Positions 16,585 to 24,810 of a DNA stretch of 64,000 nucleotides are shown one piece after another. Below the pieces are notes generated by a model. It worked only from the letters and a program-made list of their open reading frames with translations, was not told the origin of the DNA and ran no database searches. A program made the translations under genes and the position numbers. This DNA comes from Dictyoglomus thermophilum H-6-12 (GTDB lineage: Bacteria > Dictyoglomota > Dictyoglomia > Dictyoglomales > Dictyoglomaceae). The stretch is from contig NC_011297.1 in the NCBI RefSeq assembly GCF_000020965.1, positions 1,192,387 through 1,256,386 on the forward strand. Direction: 5' to 3'. The first letter of the stretch is position 1, and each line of letters opens with the position of its first letter.

Positions 16585-17802
16585 TTATTCAATAATTTTA
16601 GTTATGACGCCTGCACCAACTGTTCTTCCACCTTCTCTTATAGCAAACCTTAAACCTTCCTCTAACGCTACAGGCTTGATTAACTTTATCTCCATCTCTA
16701 GGTTGTCACCTGGCATAACCATCTGTACTCCCTCTGGTAACTTTATCTCCCCTGTTACATCTGTCGTCCTAAAGTAAAATTGTGGCTTGTATCCACTGAA
16801 AAATGGCGTGTGCCTTCCACCTTCTTCCTTCTTCAATACATATACCTGCGCCTTGAAATGTGTGTGCGGCTTTATCGTACCTGGCGCAGCTACTACTTGA
16901 CCCCTCTCTACTTCATCTTTGTCTATCCCTCTTAATAGTATCCCTATGTTGTCACCAGCTATCGCTTCATCTAATTGCTTCCTGAACATCTCTACTCCCG
17001 TCACTACACTCTTCTTTATCTCATCACTTAATCCTACTATCTCTACTTCGTCCCCTACCTTCACCCTTCCTCTCTCTACTCTACCCGTCACTACTGTTCC
17101 TCTCCCTGTTATGCTAAATATGTCCTCTATCGGCATCAAAAATGGCTTGTCTACATCTCTCTCCGGTATCGGTATGTAATTGTCTACAGCATCCATTAAC
17201 TCCCATATCGCATCTACCCACTGGTTCTCCCCTCTCTTTATCTGAGGGTTCTGGAATAACGCCTCTAATGCCTTTAATGCTGACCCCCTTACTACCGGTA
17301 CCTCATCCCCTGGATATCCATACTTCGTTAATAAATCCCTTACCTCCATCTCTACTAAGTCCACTATCTCAGGATCATCTACCATGTCTATCTTGTTCAA
17401 AAATACTACTATGTATGGCACATTGACTTGCCTCGCAAGTAATATGTGCTCCCTCGTCTGAGGCATCGGACCATCCGCAGCTGATACTACTAGTATCGCT
17501 CCGTCCATCTGTGCAGCACCAGTAATCATGTTCTTTATGTAGTCAGCATGACCAGGCGCATCTATGTGCGCATAATGCCTGTTGTGCGTCTCATACTCTA
17601 CATGCGCAAGGTTTATCGTCACTCCCCTTGCCCTTTCCTCTGGCGCTTTGTCTATGTCTTCATACTTCAAGGGCTTCGCTAATCCTTCAGCCGCTAGCGT
17701 CATCGTTATCGCTGATGTTAATGTCGTCTTTCCATGGTCTACGTGCCCTATCGTACCTATATTCACATGTGGCTTCGTCCTTACAAATTTCTCCTTCGCC
17801 AT
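16585..17802 (-). CDS. tuf: Elongation factor Tu
   Basis: GTPase that delivers aminoacyl-tRNA to the ribosome. The 405 residues have GHVDHGKT (19-26), [16 protein letters not shown], then domains II and III to the C-terminus ([12 protein letters not shown]). An SD (AGGAGG) precedes ATG 17802. Codon choice differs sharply from neighbours: AAG, GAG, ACG, CCG and GCG are common, while the ribosomal protein genes around it prefer AAA, GAA and A/T-ending codons. Only one tuf copy is in the window. Confidence 0.98.
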   Translation of the reverse strand: MAKEKFVRTKPHVNIGTIGHVDHGKTTLTSAITMTLAAEGLAKPLKYEDIDKAPEERARGVTINLAHVEYETHNRHYAHIDAPGHADYIKNMITGAAQMDGAILVVSAADGPMPQTREHILLARQVNVPYIVVFLNKIDMVDDPEIVDLVEMEVRDLLTKYGYPGDEVPVVRGSALKALEALFQNPQIKRGENQWVDAIWELMDAVDNYIPIPERDVDKPFLMPIEDIFSITGRGTVVTGRVERGRVKVGDEVEIVGLSDEIKKSVVTGVEMFRKQLDEAIAGDNIGILLRGIDKDEVERGQVVAAPGTIKPHTHFKAQVYVLKKEEGGRHTPFFSGYKPQFYFRTTDVTGEIKLPEGVQMVMPGDNLEMEIKLIKPVALEEGLRFAIREGGRTVGAGVITKIIE

Positions 17803-17846
17803 CCTTTATCTCCTCCTAAAGAATATATTTTAAAAAATCTCTAAAG

Positions 17847-17852
17847 ATTATA
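17847..17852 (-). promoter_or_regulatory. Possible tuf-proximal -10 element
   Basis: TATAAT (17852-17847) lies in the 88-nt gap between tRNA-Thr(GGT) and tuf. Only a T-rich, poor -35 (TTTTTT) is found 17 nt upstream. It may provide extra tuf transcription in addition to the tRNA-cluster promoter; this is weak evidence. Confidence 0.3.
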
Positions 17853-17890
17853 GCCTAAATTTAATAAATAAAAAAGAGATGATAATCAAA

Positions 17891-17966
17891 TGGAGCCCAC
17901 GACCGGGATCGAACCGGTGACCTTACCCTTACCAAGGGTACGCTCTGCCAACTGAGCTACGTGGGC
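17891..17966 (-). tRNA. tRNA-Thr (anticodon GGT)
   Basis: Acceptor GCCCACG/CGTGGGC with discriminator T and encoded CCA. The anticodon loop TTGGTAA gives GGT, reading ACC/ACU. The T arm has GGTTCGATCCC. It is the last of four tRNAs ahead of tuf. Confidence 0.95.
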
Positions 17967-17971
17967 CCAAT

Positions 17972-18048
17972 TGGTTGCGGGGGAGGGATTTGAACCCTCG
18001 ACCTCCGGGTTATGAGCCCGGTGAGCTACCTGGCTGCTCTACCCCGCG
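17972..18048 (-). tRNA. Initiator tRNA-fMet (anticodon CAT)
   Basis: Begins CGCGGGG and ends CCCCGCAACCA on the minus strand. It therefore has the initiator-specific C1-A72 mismatch. The anticodon stem contains GGG/CCC pairs flanking CTCATAA, the second initiator hallmark. It occupies the slot held by a tRNA-Gly in the E. coli tufB tRNA cluster. Confidence 0.93.
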
Positions 18049-18055
18049 ATCACAA

Positions 18056-18141
18056 TGGTGGGGAGGGAGGGATTTGAACCCCCGAAGGCACCCGCCAGCA
18101 GATTTACAGTCTGCCCCCTTTGGCCACTTGGGTACCTCCCC
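18056..18141 (-). tRNA. tRNA-Tyr (anticodon GTA)
   Basis: Class II tRNA with acceptor GGGGAGG/CCTCCCC, discriminator A and encoded CCA. The anticodon loop CTGTAAA gives GTA, and there is a long variable arm (TGCTGGCGGGTGCCTTC region). Adjacent to the other cluster tRNAs with 7-11 nt gaps. Confidence 0.95.
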
Positions 18142-18152
18142 AACTACTATTA

Positions 18153-18227
18153 TGGAGCCGAGGGAGGGATTCGAACCCACGACCCGCTGATTACAAATCA
18201 GCTGCTCTGCCTCTGAGCTACCTCGGC
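18153..18227 (-). tRNA. tRNA-Thr (anticodon TGT)
   Basis: Acceptor GCCGAGG/CCTCGGC, discriminator T and encoded CCA. The anticodon loop TTTGTAA gives TGT, reading ACA. It is the first gene after the cluster promoter; the transcript would have a leader of only a few nucleotides. Confidence 0.95.
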
Positions 18228-18239
18228 TAACCATTGAAA

Positions 18240-18268
18240 AGTATATACATAAATCTATACTAAGTCAA
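18240..18268 (-). promoter_or_regulatory. Promoter of the tRNA-tuf-secE-nusG-rpl cluster
   Basis: TTGACT (18268-18263) and TATACT (18245-18240) have an exact 17-nt spacer on the minus strand. The -10 ends 12 nt before tRNA-Thr(TGT). Transcription from here could run through all four tRNAs into tuf and beyond. Confidence 0.8.
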
Positions 18269-18299
18269 GATCTATCTTTTTATCTTTACAAACATTTTA

Positions 18300-18308
18300 T
18301 GTTATAAT
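18300..18308 (+). promoter_or_regulatory. Extended -10 promoter of the S1-domain gene
   Basis: TGTTATAAT (18300-18308) is a TGn-TATAAT extended -10 with no good -35. It lies about 55 nt before the ATG of the S1 protein gene and is divergent from the tRNA cluster promoter. Confidence 0.5.
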
Positions 18309-18362
18309 TTGAAAAGTACTTTTTCATAATTAATTATCTTTATAAAAAAGGGAGGGAAAAAC

Positions 18363-20021
18363 ATGGAAGAACTCTCAGACATAAAACTTGAAGAAACCGA
18401 TTTATCAATTTCTATTGATACCCTTGTATATGGGAATATCCTCAACATAACCAAAGATGGACTATGGTTAGACATTGGGAAAAAATATGATGCCTTTCTA
18501 CCTTACAATGAATTATCTAAGGAACTTAAGGCAAAACTTGAAAAAAAGCAAGAAATTGATAGTATTCCCGTAGTCATTAAACATGTAAATTATAAGGATG
18601 GAGTCATCACCGTTTCAAATAAAAAGGCGGTAGAAAATAAAATATGGGAAGAACTCTTATGGGCTTATGAAAATAATCAACCTATTCAAGGGAAAGTTAT
18701 CAATTATAATGGCAGGGGTTTTATCCTGGAGATCAACAACGAAGTAGAAGGTTTTATTCCTGCAAAAGAAATTGATGTCCCTCCTATTAAACCTCCTAAA
18801 TACTATATAAACAGAAGAATAGAGGGAAAAATTAAGAGGATAAATCCTGAAAAGAATCAGTTAATAATCTCTGCAAGAGAACTCCTTGAACAAAAACAAG
18901 AAGAAGAAAGATCAAACCTTTGGGAAAAAATAAAAAATTCTCAGATCGTAAGAGGCAGAATAATAAAAGTTGACGAAGATAAACTCACTGTAGACTTAGG
19001 CTTAGGAATTATAGGTATAGTGGAAAAAGATGAAATATCTTGGTTTCCTATTAAAAACATAAGAAGATATTACAATACCGGAGACATAGTAAAAGCAAGA
19101 GTACTATCTTTAGATGAGAATAGTAGAACAGCTCAACTAAGTATAAAACAGGCACAACCAAATCCATGGTCATTATTCAAGGAAAAATATCCTGAAGGTT
19201 CTATTATAAAGGCCGAAATAATAAAAATATCTGGAGGTATTGTAGTAAAAGTAGATAACCTTATAGGATATGTTCCCATGAGTGAGATATCTTGGGGAAG
19301 ACCTCAGGATGTTAAAAATAGCTTAAAAGTCGGGGACAAGGTCAAAGCAAAAGTTCTTAGTGTAGATGACTTAAACCAAAAAATATTTCTAAGTATAAAA
19401 CAAGTAGAACCGAATCCATGGGAAGTAATAGATCAAAATTATAAGATTGGTGAGATTGTTTCAGGAAAGGTAACCAATATCACCGACTTTGGAATATTTA
19501 TCGAAATTAAGCCAGGGCTTGAAGGACTCATACCTAGAAAACTAATTTCTTGGGAAAGGATAAGCAATATCTCAGACATATTTAAACCTGGAGATTTTAT
19601 AGAAGCGAAAATTATAGAGATAGACAAAGAGAATAAAAAGCTAACTCTTAGTAGAAGAGACTTATTAAAAGATCCATGGGAAGATATAGATGAAAAATAT
19701 AGAGAAGGACAAAATATTAAGGGAAGAATAATAGAAAAATTAAAAGATGGGTATATCGTGGAATTGGAACCTGGAATAGAAGGATTTTTACCTTATACTC
19801 AAATCAACTTTGAAAAAGAAAATGAAATACAAGGATTTAAAGAAAATGAAGAGGTCGAAGCAAAAATAGTTAAAATAAATCCAAGGTTTAGAAGAATAAC
19901 CCTCTCAATTAAAGCTTTAATAAAAGAAAAGCTTGATCAAGAAATGAAAAAATATCTAAGTGAATATGCTCCACCCCCATTGACTCTAGGTGAGCTTTTA
20001 AAGCTAAAAAATAATGAGTAG
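18363..20021 (+). CDS. rpsA: Six-domain S1 RNA-binding protein (ribosomal protein S1 type)
   Basis: Likely the S1 protein that helps mRNA bind the 30S subunit. The 552 residues hold six S1 repeats, beginning near 22, 104, 192, 277, 361 and 449. Most have the G-x-V/I...G...V/D-L pattern and EGFIP/EGLIP/IGYVP strand motifs. The fifth (VSGKVTNITDFGIFIEIKPGLEGLIP) is the most canonical. Repeats are joined by SW- and NPW-containing linkers. Start ATG 18363 follows GGGAGGG. There is no IspH or CMP-kinase fusion, as some lineages have. Confidence 0.88.
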   Translation: MEELSDIKLEETDLSISIDTLVYGNILNITKDGLWLDIGKKYDAFLPYNELSKELKAKLEKKQEIDSIPVVIKHVNYKDGVITVSNKKAVENKIWEELLWAYENNQPIQGKVINYNGRGFILEINNEVEGFIPAKEIDVPPIKPPKYYINRRIEGKIKRINPEKNQLIISARELLEQKQEEERSNLWEKIKNSQIVRGRIIKVDEDKLTVDLGLGIIGIVEKDEISWFPIKNIRRYYNTGDIVKARVLSLDENSRTAQLSIKQAQPNPWSLFKEKYPEGSIIKAEIIKISGGIVVKVDNLIGYVPMSEISWGRPQDVKNSLKVGDKVKAKVLSVDDLNQKIFLSIKQVEPNPWEVIDQNYKIGEIVSGKVTNITDFGIFIEIKPGLEGLIPRKLISWERISNISDIFKPGDFIEAKIIEIDKENKKLTLSRRDLLKDPWEDIDEKYREGQNIKGRIIEKLKDGYIVELEPGIEGFLPYTQINFEKENEIQGFKENEEVEAKIVKINPRFRRITLSIKALIKEKLDQEMKKYLSEYAPPPLTLGELLKLKNNE

Positions 20022-20032
20022 AATGCATTAGG

Positions 20033-20076
20033 ATCCCCCTCTTATTACAAAACTCAAGAGCAAAAGAGGGGGATTC
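20033..20076. terminator. Bidirectional hairpin between convergent S1 and coiled-coil genes
   Basis: ATCCCCCTCTT (20033-20043) pairs perfectly with AAGAGGGGGAT (20064-20074) around a 20-nt loop. The U tracts on either strand are weak, but the position between two convergent stop codons supports a shared terminator. Confidence 0.55.
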
Positions 20077-20430
20077 TTACTTAGACATTAACAATTCCAA
20101 GATTCTTGTAAGTTTTTTATCTAATAGGTTTATCTTCTGTTCCAATTCTTGTAAATTTACACCAGTACTTTGTTTCTCTGTAACTTTTTTAACCTCTTCT
20201 AACAATGCATTTTCTTGAGCTCTAAGACTCCTAATAAGATCTGTTATTTCTCTAATTTCCTTTCTTAAATATTCCTCTTTCTCTGAGAGCTCATCTATTT
20301 TTTTATGAATCTCATAAATATCAGCAATTTTTCCTTGCGAAGAACTTAAAAGCCTATATAAGAAAATAAGAAACACTATTATTACTCCAAAAATAACAAA
20401 ATCCAAGATTCTCGCTATATTTATTACCAT
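20077..20430 (-). CDS. Small membrane-anchored coiled-coil protein, function unknown
   Basis: I do not recognise this 117-residue protein. It has one N-terminal transmembrane segment (about residues 8-28, FVIFGVIIVFLIFLYRLL) and then about 85 residues of heptad-like helix rich in E, K, L and I, ending LDKKLTRILELLMSK. ATG 20430 is chosen because GGGAGG lies 6 nt before it; the longer start has no SD. It is a single gene, convergent with the S1 gene and divergent from the YdjM-like gene. A small structural or divisome-like scaffold is possible, but nothing shows it. Confidence 0.6.
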   Translation of the reverse strand: MVINIARILDFVIFGVIIVFLIFLYRLLSSSQGKIADIYEIHKKIDELSEKEEYLRKEIREITDLIRSLRAQENALLEEVKKVTEKQSTGVNLQELEQKINLLDKKLTRILELLMSK

Positions 20431-20475
20431 TATTATCCTCCCCCCAATATAAAGCATGATTTTTTATAGAATTCC

Positions 20476-20484
20476 TGTTATACT
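20476..20484 (+). promoter_or_regulatory. Possible extended -10 promoter for the YdjM-like gene and serS
   Basis: TGTTATACT (20476-20484) is an extended -10 without an obvious -35, about 40 nt ahead of the YdjM-like start. No T-box leader is seen ahead of serS. Confidence 0.4.
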
Positions 20485-20523
20485 TTATAAATATAGCACA
20501 TAGGGAGGCAATAGTAAATAATT

Positions 20524-21219
20524 ATGATATACAAAACCCACATATCATTAAATATATTGTTTCTACAAGTAATTTTAAGAACATCTAATGTTCAGCTTCA
20601 AGAAATAATGACACCTTGGGGCATTGGAATACTTTCTGGGACAATTGTAGGAAGCTTCATTCCCGACATTGATGCTCCAAAATCTGAAATATCTAAAAGA
20701 CTCTTACCAGCTAAAACTTTGTTAAATTTATTCATTCCATTGTTAAGCATTATCCTAACATTTTCTATCTTCACCTTTTTACACCAAAGTTTTAAACTGA
20801 CAACTACGGAAGGAAAATCAATTACTTTCTTAATGCTCTTTATGATAATAGTGGCTTTACTAAACTTGCTCTTTAATATATTACTAAAACCATTATTTGA
20901 ACATAGAGGGTTTTTACACAGTTTGACGGGTTTAATTTTTCTAAATATATTGTTCTTAATATTCTATATAAACAATCTCAAAAACTTGCCGATAAATTTT
21001 GTAAAATTATACAATGGTTTCTATGTAGGTATAAATATAGGATATATAGGACACATTATTGGAGATTCCTTTACCTATCAAGGGATAAGGCCCTTTTATC
21101 CCGCTAAATGGAGACTATCCTTAAAAATATTTAGAACTAACTCTCCTCAAGAAAAAATTTTATTTTACATATTAAACCTTGCAAATTTTGTTCTTTTTCT
21201 AAAAAATATACTTCAATAA
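20524..21219 (+). CDS. YdjM-family (DUF457) predicted membrane-bound metal-dependent hydrolase
   Basis: A 231-residue protein of the YdjM/DUF457 family, predicted integral membrane metal-dependent hydrolases of unknown substrate. Conserved residues are visible: TH near the N-terminus (5-6), GSFIPDIDAPKS (about 39-50), EHRGFLHSLTG (about 127-137) and GHIIGDSFTYQGIRPFYP (about 179-196). Four or five hydrophobic helices lie between them. GGAGG lies 15 nt upstream of the ATG, longer than normal. It is 17 nt from serS and probably co-transcribed. Confidence 0.75.
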   Translation: MIYKTHISLNILFLQVILRTSNVQLQEIMTPWGIGILSGTIVGSFIPDIDAPKSEISKRLLPAKTLLNLFIPLLSIILTFSIFTFLHQSFKLTTTEGKSITFLMLFMIIVALLNLLFNILLKPLFEHRGFLHSLTGLIFLNILFLIFYINNLKNLPINFVKLYNGFYVGINIGYIGHIIGDSFTYQGIRPFYPAKWRLSLKIFRTNSPQEKILFYILNLANFVLFLKNILQ

Positions 21220-21236
21220 AAGAAGGAGGTACAAGA

Positions 21237-22514
21237 ATGATTGATATTAAAGTTCTAAGAGAGAATCCTGAGCTCATGAAGGAAAATATAGTACTAAGAA
21301 ACCTAGATCCTAATAAATATGATGTAGACTACATTTTAGAATTAGACGCAAAACGAAGATCTTTACAAAAAGAATTGGACACTTTAAAAGCTCAAAGAAA
21401 TAAAATATCACAAGAAATAGGGAAACGCAAAGGTGAAGAAAGAGAAGAATTAATTAAAAAAGCTAAAACCCTAAAAGAGAAAATAGAAGAATTGGAGAAA
21501 GAATATGAAAAAATAGAGAAAGAGCTATACTTAAAATTATGGCAACTTCCTAACTTTTTGTCTCCTAAAGCCCCAAAAGGAAAAGACGAAAAAGACAATA
21601 TAGAGATAAAAAGATGGGGAAATATAAAAACTTTTACCTTTACTCCTAAAGACCATTTAGATCTTGCCTTATTAAATGACCTAGTAGACTTTGAGAGAGG
21701 AAGTAAGGTTACAGGATCCAATTTTTATTATCTAAAGAATGAAGCTGTACTCTTAGAATTTGCTCTTTTTAGATTGGTAATAGATACCCTCCTTCCTGAA
21801 GGCTTTAAATTGTTCATAACCCCTGATTTGGCACGAATGGAAATAATAGATGGAATTGGCTTCCAACCTAGAGGACCTGAAGCCCAAATATATAGAGTGG
21901 AAGATACAGATTTAGGGCTAATTGCTACAGCAGAAATCACTCTAGGAGGATATCATAAGGACGAAATTCTTGATGAACTTGACTTACCTTTAAAATATTT
22001 GGGATTTTCTCACTGTTTTAGAACAGAAGCTGGTGCCTACGGTAGATACAATAGAGGATTGTATAGAGTGCATCAATTTAGTAAAGCAGAGATCTTTATA
22101 ATATGTAGGCCTGAAGATTCCGAAGAAATGCACGAATACATATTAAGCCTTGAGGAAAAAATCTTCCAAAAATTAGAAATTCCATATAGAGTAGTAGACA
22201 TATGTTCAGGTGATCTTGGGGCTCCTGCCGCAAGAAAATTTGATATTGAGGCATGGATGCCAGGAAGAGGAGACTTTGGAGAAGTAACAAGTTGTTCAAA
22301 TTGCACTGATTATCAAGCAAGAAGACTAAATATCCGCTTCCGAAGAGTTACAGGCGAAGTAGAATATGTACATATGCTAAATGGAACAGCCATTGCCATT
22401 TCAAGAGCTTTAATTGCAATCTTGGAGAACTATCAACAAGAAGATGGAAGTATATTAATACCTAAAGTTCTTCAACCCTATATTGGTATCTCTGAAATTA
22501 AACCAAAAAAATAG
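21237..22514 (+). CDS. serS: Seryl-tRNA synthetase
   Basis: Class II synthetase that charges tRNA-Ser. The 425 residues begin with the tRNA-binding coiled-coil arm (about 27-100, KRRSLQKELDTLKAQRNKIS). The catalytic domain follows with motif 2 (FSHCFRTEAGAYGRYNRGLYRVHQF) and motif 3 (NGTAIAISRALIAILENYQ). An SD (AAGGAGG) precedes ATG 21237. It ends at a bidirectional terminator shared with nrdJ. Confidence 0.97.
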   Translation: MIDIKVLRENPELMKENIVLRNLDPNKYDVDYILELDAKRRSLQKELDTLKAQRNKISQEIGKRKGEEREELIKKAKTLKEKIEELEKEYEKIEKELYLKLWQLPNFLSPKAPKGKDEKDNIEIKRWGNIKTFTFTPKDHLDLALLNDLVDFERGSKVTGSNFYYLKNEAVLLEFALFRLVIDTLLPEGFKLFITPDLARMEIIDGIGFQPRGPEAQIYRVEDTDLGLIATAEITLGGYHKDEILDELDLPLKYLGFSHCFRTEAGAYGRYNRGLYRVHQFSKAEIFIICRPEDSEEMHEYILSLEEKIFQKLEIPYRVVDICSGDLGAPAARKFDIEAWMPGRGDFGEVTSCSNCTDYQARRLNIRFRRVTGEVEYVHMLNGTAIAISRALIAILENYQQEDGSILIPKVLQPYIGISEIKPKK

Positions 22515-22545
22515 GGAAGCCTTTTAGGCTTCCCTATTTTAATTT
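22510..22545. terminator. Bidirectional terminator between serS and nrdJ
   Basis: A perfect 12-bp stem, AATAGGGAAGCC (22510-22521) with GGCTTCCCTATT (22527-22538), and a 5-nt loop. On the minus strand it is followed by TTTTTTT; on the plus strand by TTAATTTA. The serS stop codon is inside the stem. Confidence 0.85.
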
Positions 22546-22549
22546 ATGA

Positions 22550-24805
22550 TTAATAACACTTTGAATAGCCACAAACTCTACAAGTCAAACATCCTTCTGC
22601 AACTTGCAATGGCGAACCACATTCAGGACAAGGCATTCCAGAGTAACTTTCATCCTTTTCTATGTTATCTTTATTCTTTACAACAAAGTTATTAATGGTA
22701 TTGTTTTTGCCTTCTTTTATATCAAGATATTTTTCTATTGCCTTTCCTATGGCATCAGAACAAGAAAGGATAAAGTCACCGTCCTCAGTTCTTGCTGGAT
22801 TAGGACATCTTATTCCCTTTAACTGCTTAACTATAGCTCTTACATCAACACCACTTCTTAATGCAAGGGATATCAATCTGGATATAGCTTCTGTCTGAGA
22901 GGCTGCACACCCTCCAGCCTTTCCAAGGGTTGAAAAAACCTCACATATACCAAATTCATCTTCATTTATGGTAACATACAAATTTCCACATCCAGTTTTT
23001 ATCTTTATAGTCGCCCCCTTGGTTATTATAGGCCTTGGTCTAGGGATTAATTTGTGAGGCTCTCTTTCTTCTTTACCTTCTTCTTTTTTCTCTTTTTCAA
23101 CAGACAAAACCTGTGAAGCCCTTGATTTATCTCTATATACTGTTATACCTTTAAGCTTTAGGTCATAAGCCATTAAATATACTCTTCTTATGTCCTCTAA
23201 AGTAGCACTCTCTCTTAAATTTACCGTTTTAGATACTGCATTATCTACATATTTTTGAAAAGCTGCCTGCATTAATACATGATCTTCAGGATCAATATCT
23301 AAAGCTGTTACAAAAAGTCTTTTGAGTCTTTCTGGAATTTCATCCATATGCTGTATAGTTCCTTCTTGAACTATCTTTTCTATTAAATCTTCAGAATAAA
23401 TGTCCTCCTTGATTAAAGCTTCCTTAAATAACGGATATACCTCATTCCATTCTCCAAGACTTATTTTTCGCTTAAAAGCAAGAGCAAAGATAGGTTCTAT
23501 TCCAGAGGAACAGTTAGCAATAATACTTATACTTCCAGTAGGAGCAATAGTCGTCAAAGTTGCATTTCTAAGCTTCAGTCCCATATCTTTGTAAATACTC
23601 TTATCCCAATTAGGAAATACTCCTCTTTCTTCTGCAAGTTTCTGGGATGCCTCACTTGCTTCTCTTTGAATAAAACTCATTATATTCTCTGCTATATCCC
23701 TTGCTTCTTTAGTATTATAAGGTACTTCAAGCCTCACCAACAAATCGTAAAAACCCATTACTCCAAGCCCAATCTTCCTATTTGCCTTTGTCATTTCCTC
23801 GATAGGTTTTAATGGATAAAAATTAGCGTCGATAACATTATCCAGAAAATGTACCGCATTATGTACTGTGATTTTTAACTTATCCCAGTCTATTTCGTAC
23901 TTTTCTCCTACCCTTTTTAACATCTTGCCAAGATTTATAGAACCTAAGTTGCAAGACTCAAAAGGAAGCAAAGGTTGCTCACCACAAGGATTGGTAGACT
24001 CAATCTCTCCAACCTCAGGAGTTGGGTTCTTTCTATTTATTTCATCAATAAAAACCACACCTGGCTCTCCATTTTTCCACGCCTGCTTCACTATAAGATC
24101 AAAAAGATCCCTTGCTTTTACTTTTCTAACTACTTCCTTATTCCTAGGATTTATAAGAGGGAAATCCTCATCTTTTAAGACCGCTTCCATAAAGCTATCG
24201 GTTATAGCAACAGAAATATTGAAATTGGAAAGAACTCCTTCTTGATCTTTACACGTTATGAATTCCTCAATGTCAGGATGATCTATTCTTAGAATTCCCA
24301 TATTGGCTCCTCTTCTAACTCCACCTTGCTTTATAGTATCCGTAGCTGCATCATAAACCTTCATAAAACTTACAGGTCCTGATGCTATTCCTCCTGTAGT
24401 CTTAACAATATCTCCTTTAGGACGAAGTTTAGAAAAAGAAAAACCTGTACCTCCTCCTGACTGATGTATCAGAGCAGCATATTTTAACCCATCAAATATG
24501 CTCACTAATGAGTCTTCTATGGGTATCACAAAACAAGCCGAAAGTTGTCCTAAAGGTCTTCCTGCATTCATCAGAGTTGGAGAGTTTGGCAAAAACTCAA
24601 GAGAAACCATCATATCATAAAATGTATTTTTTATGGCTTCTAAATCAGCCTTAGGATTGTATATTAAGTCTACTTTAGCAATAGTCTCTGCTACCCTCTC
24701 AAACATCTCCTCTGGAGTTTCAATAACATTACCCTTTTCATCTTTTTTTAAGTATCTTTTCTCAAGGATCATCAAGGCTTGTTCAGTTAATTCCACTTTT
24801 CTCAT
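22550..24805 (-). CDS. nrdJ: Adenosylcobalamin-dependent ribonucleotide reductase (class II)
   Basis: Reduces ribonucleotides to deoxyribonucleotides using a B12 radical, independent of oxygen. The 751 residues show GGGTGFSFSKLRPKGD, QGGVRRGANMGIL, NPCGEQ with downstream ESCNLGSINL, and ATLTTIAPTGSISIIANCSSGIEP. The C-terminal region has the NrdJ-type domain and a cysteine-rich tail (CPECG, CLTCRVCGY) that serves as redox shuttle. I prefer ATG 24805, which has AAGGAG 9 nt upstream. ATG 24814 forms an ATGA overlap with the upstream stop but abuts the SD. No intein or class I/III partner is present. Confidence 0.95.
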   Translation of the reverse strand: MRKVELTEQALMILEKRYLKKDEKGNVIETPEEMFERVAETIAKVDLIYNPKADLEAIKNTFYDMMVSLEFLPNSPTLMNAGRPLGQLSACFVIPIEDSLVSIFDGLKYAALIHQSGGGTGFSFSKLRPKGDIVKTTGGIASGPVSFMKVYDAATDTIKQGGVRRGANMGILRIDHPDIEEFITCKDQEGVLSNFNISVAITDSFMEAVLKDEDFPLINPRNKEVVRKVKARDLFDLIVKQAWKNGEPGVVFIDEINRKNPTPEVGEIESTNPCGEQPLLPFESCNLGSINLGKMLKRVGEKYEIDWDKLKITVHNAVHFLDNVIDANFYPLKPIEEMTKANRKIGLGVMGFYDLLVRLEVPYNTKEARDIAENIMSFIQREASEASQKLAEERGVFPNWDKSIYKDMGLKLRNATLTTIAPTGSISIIANCSSGIEPIFALAFKRKISLGEWNEVYPLFKEALIKEDIYSEDLIEKIVQEGTIQHMDEIPERLKRLFVTALDIDPEDHVLMQAAFQKYVDNAVSKTVNLRESATLEDIRRVYLMAYDLKLKGITVYRDKSRASQVLSVEKEKKEEGKEEREPHKLIPRPRPIITKGATIKIKTGCGNLYVTINEDEFGICEVFSTLGKAGGCAASQTEAISRLISLALRSGVDVRAIVKQLKGIRCPNPARTEDGDFILSCSDAIGKAIEKYLDIKEGKNNTINNFVVKNKDNIEKDESYSGMPCPECGSPLQVAEGCLTCRVCGYSKCY

Positions 24806-24810
24806 TGATC

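Noticed and set aside
17975-18234. Open frames on both strands over 17975-18234
   Set aside because: They read through four tRNA genes; RGRDLNPRPPGYEPGE-type strings are a common false translation of tRNA T arms.
20458-21236. T-box leader for serS
   Set aside because: serS follows the YdjM-like gene by 17 nt and there is no T-box sequence (AGGGTGG type with a specifier loop).
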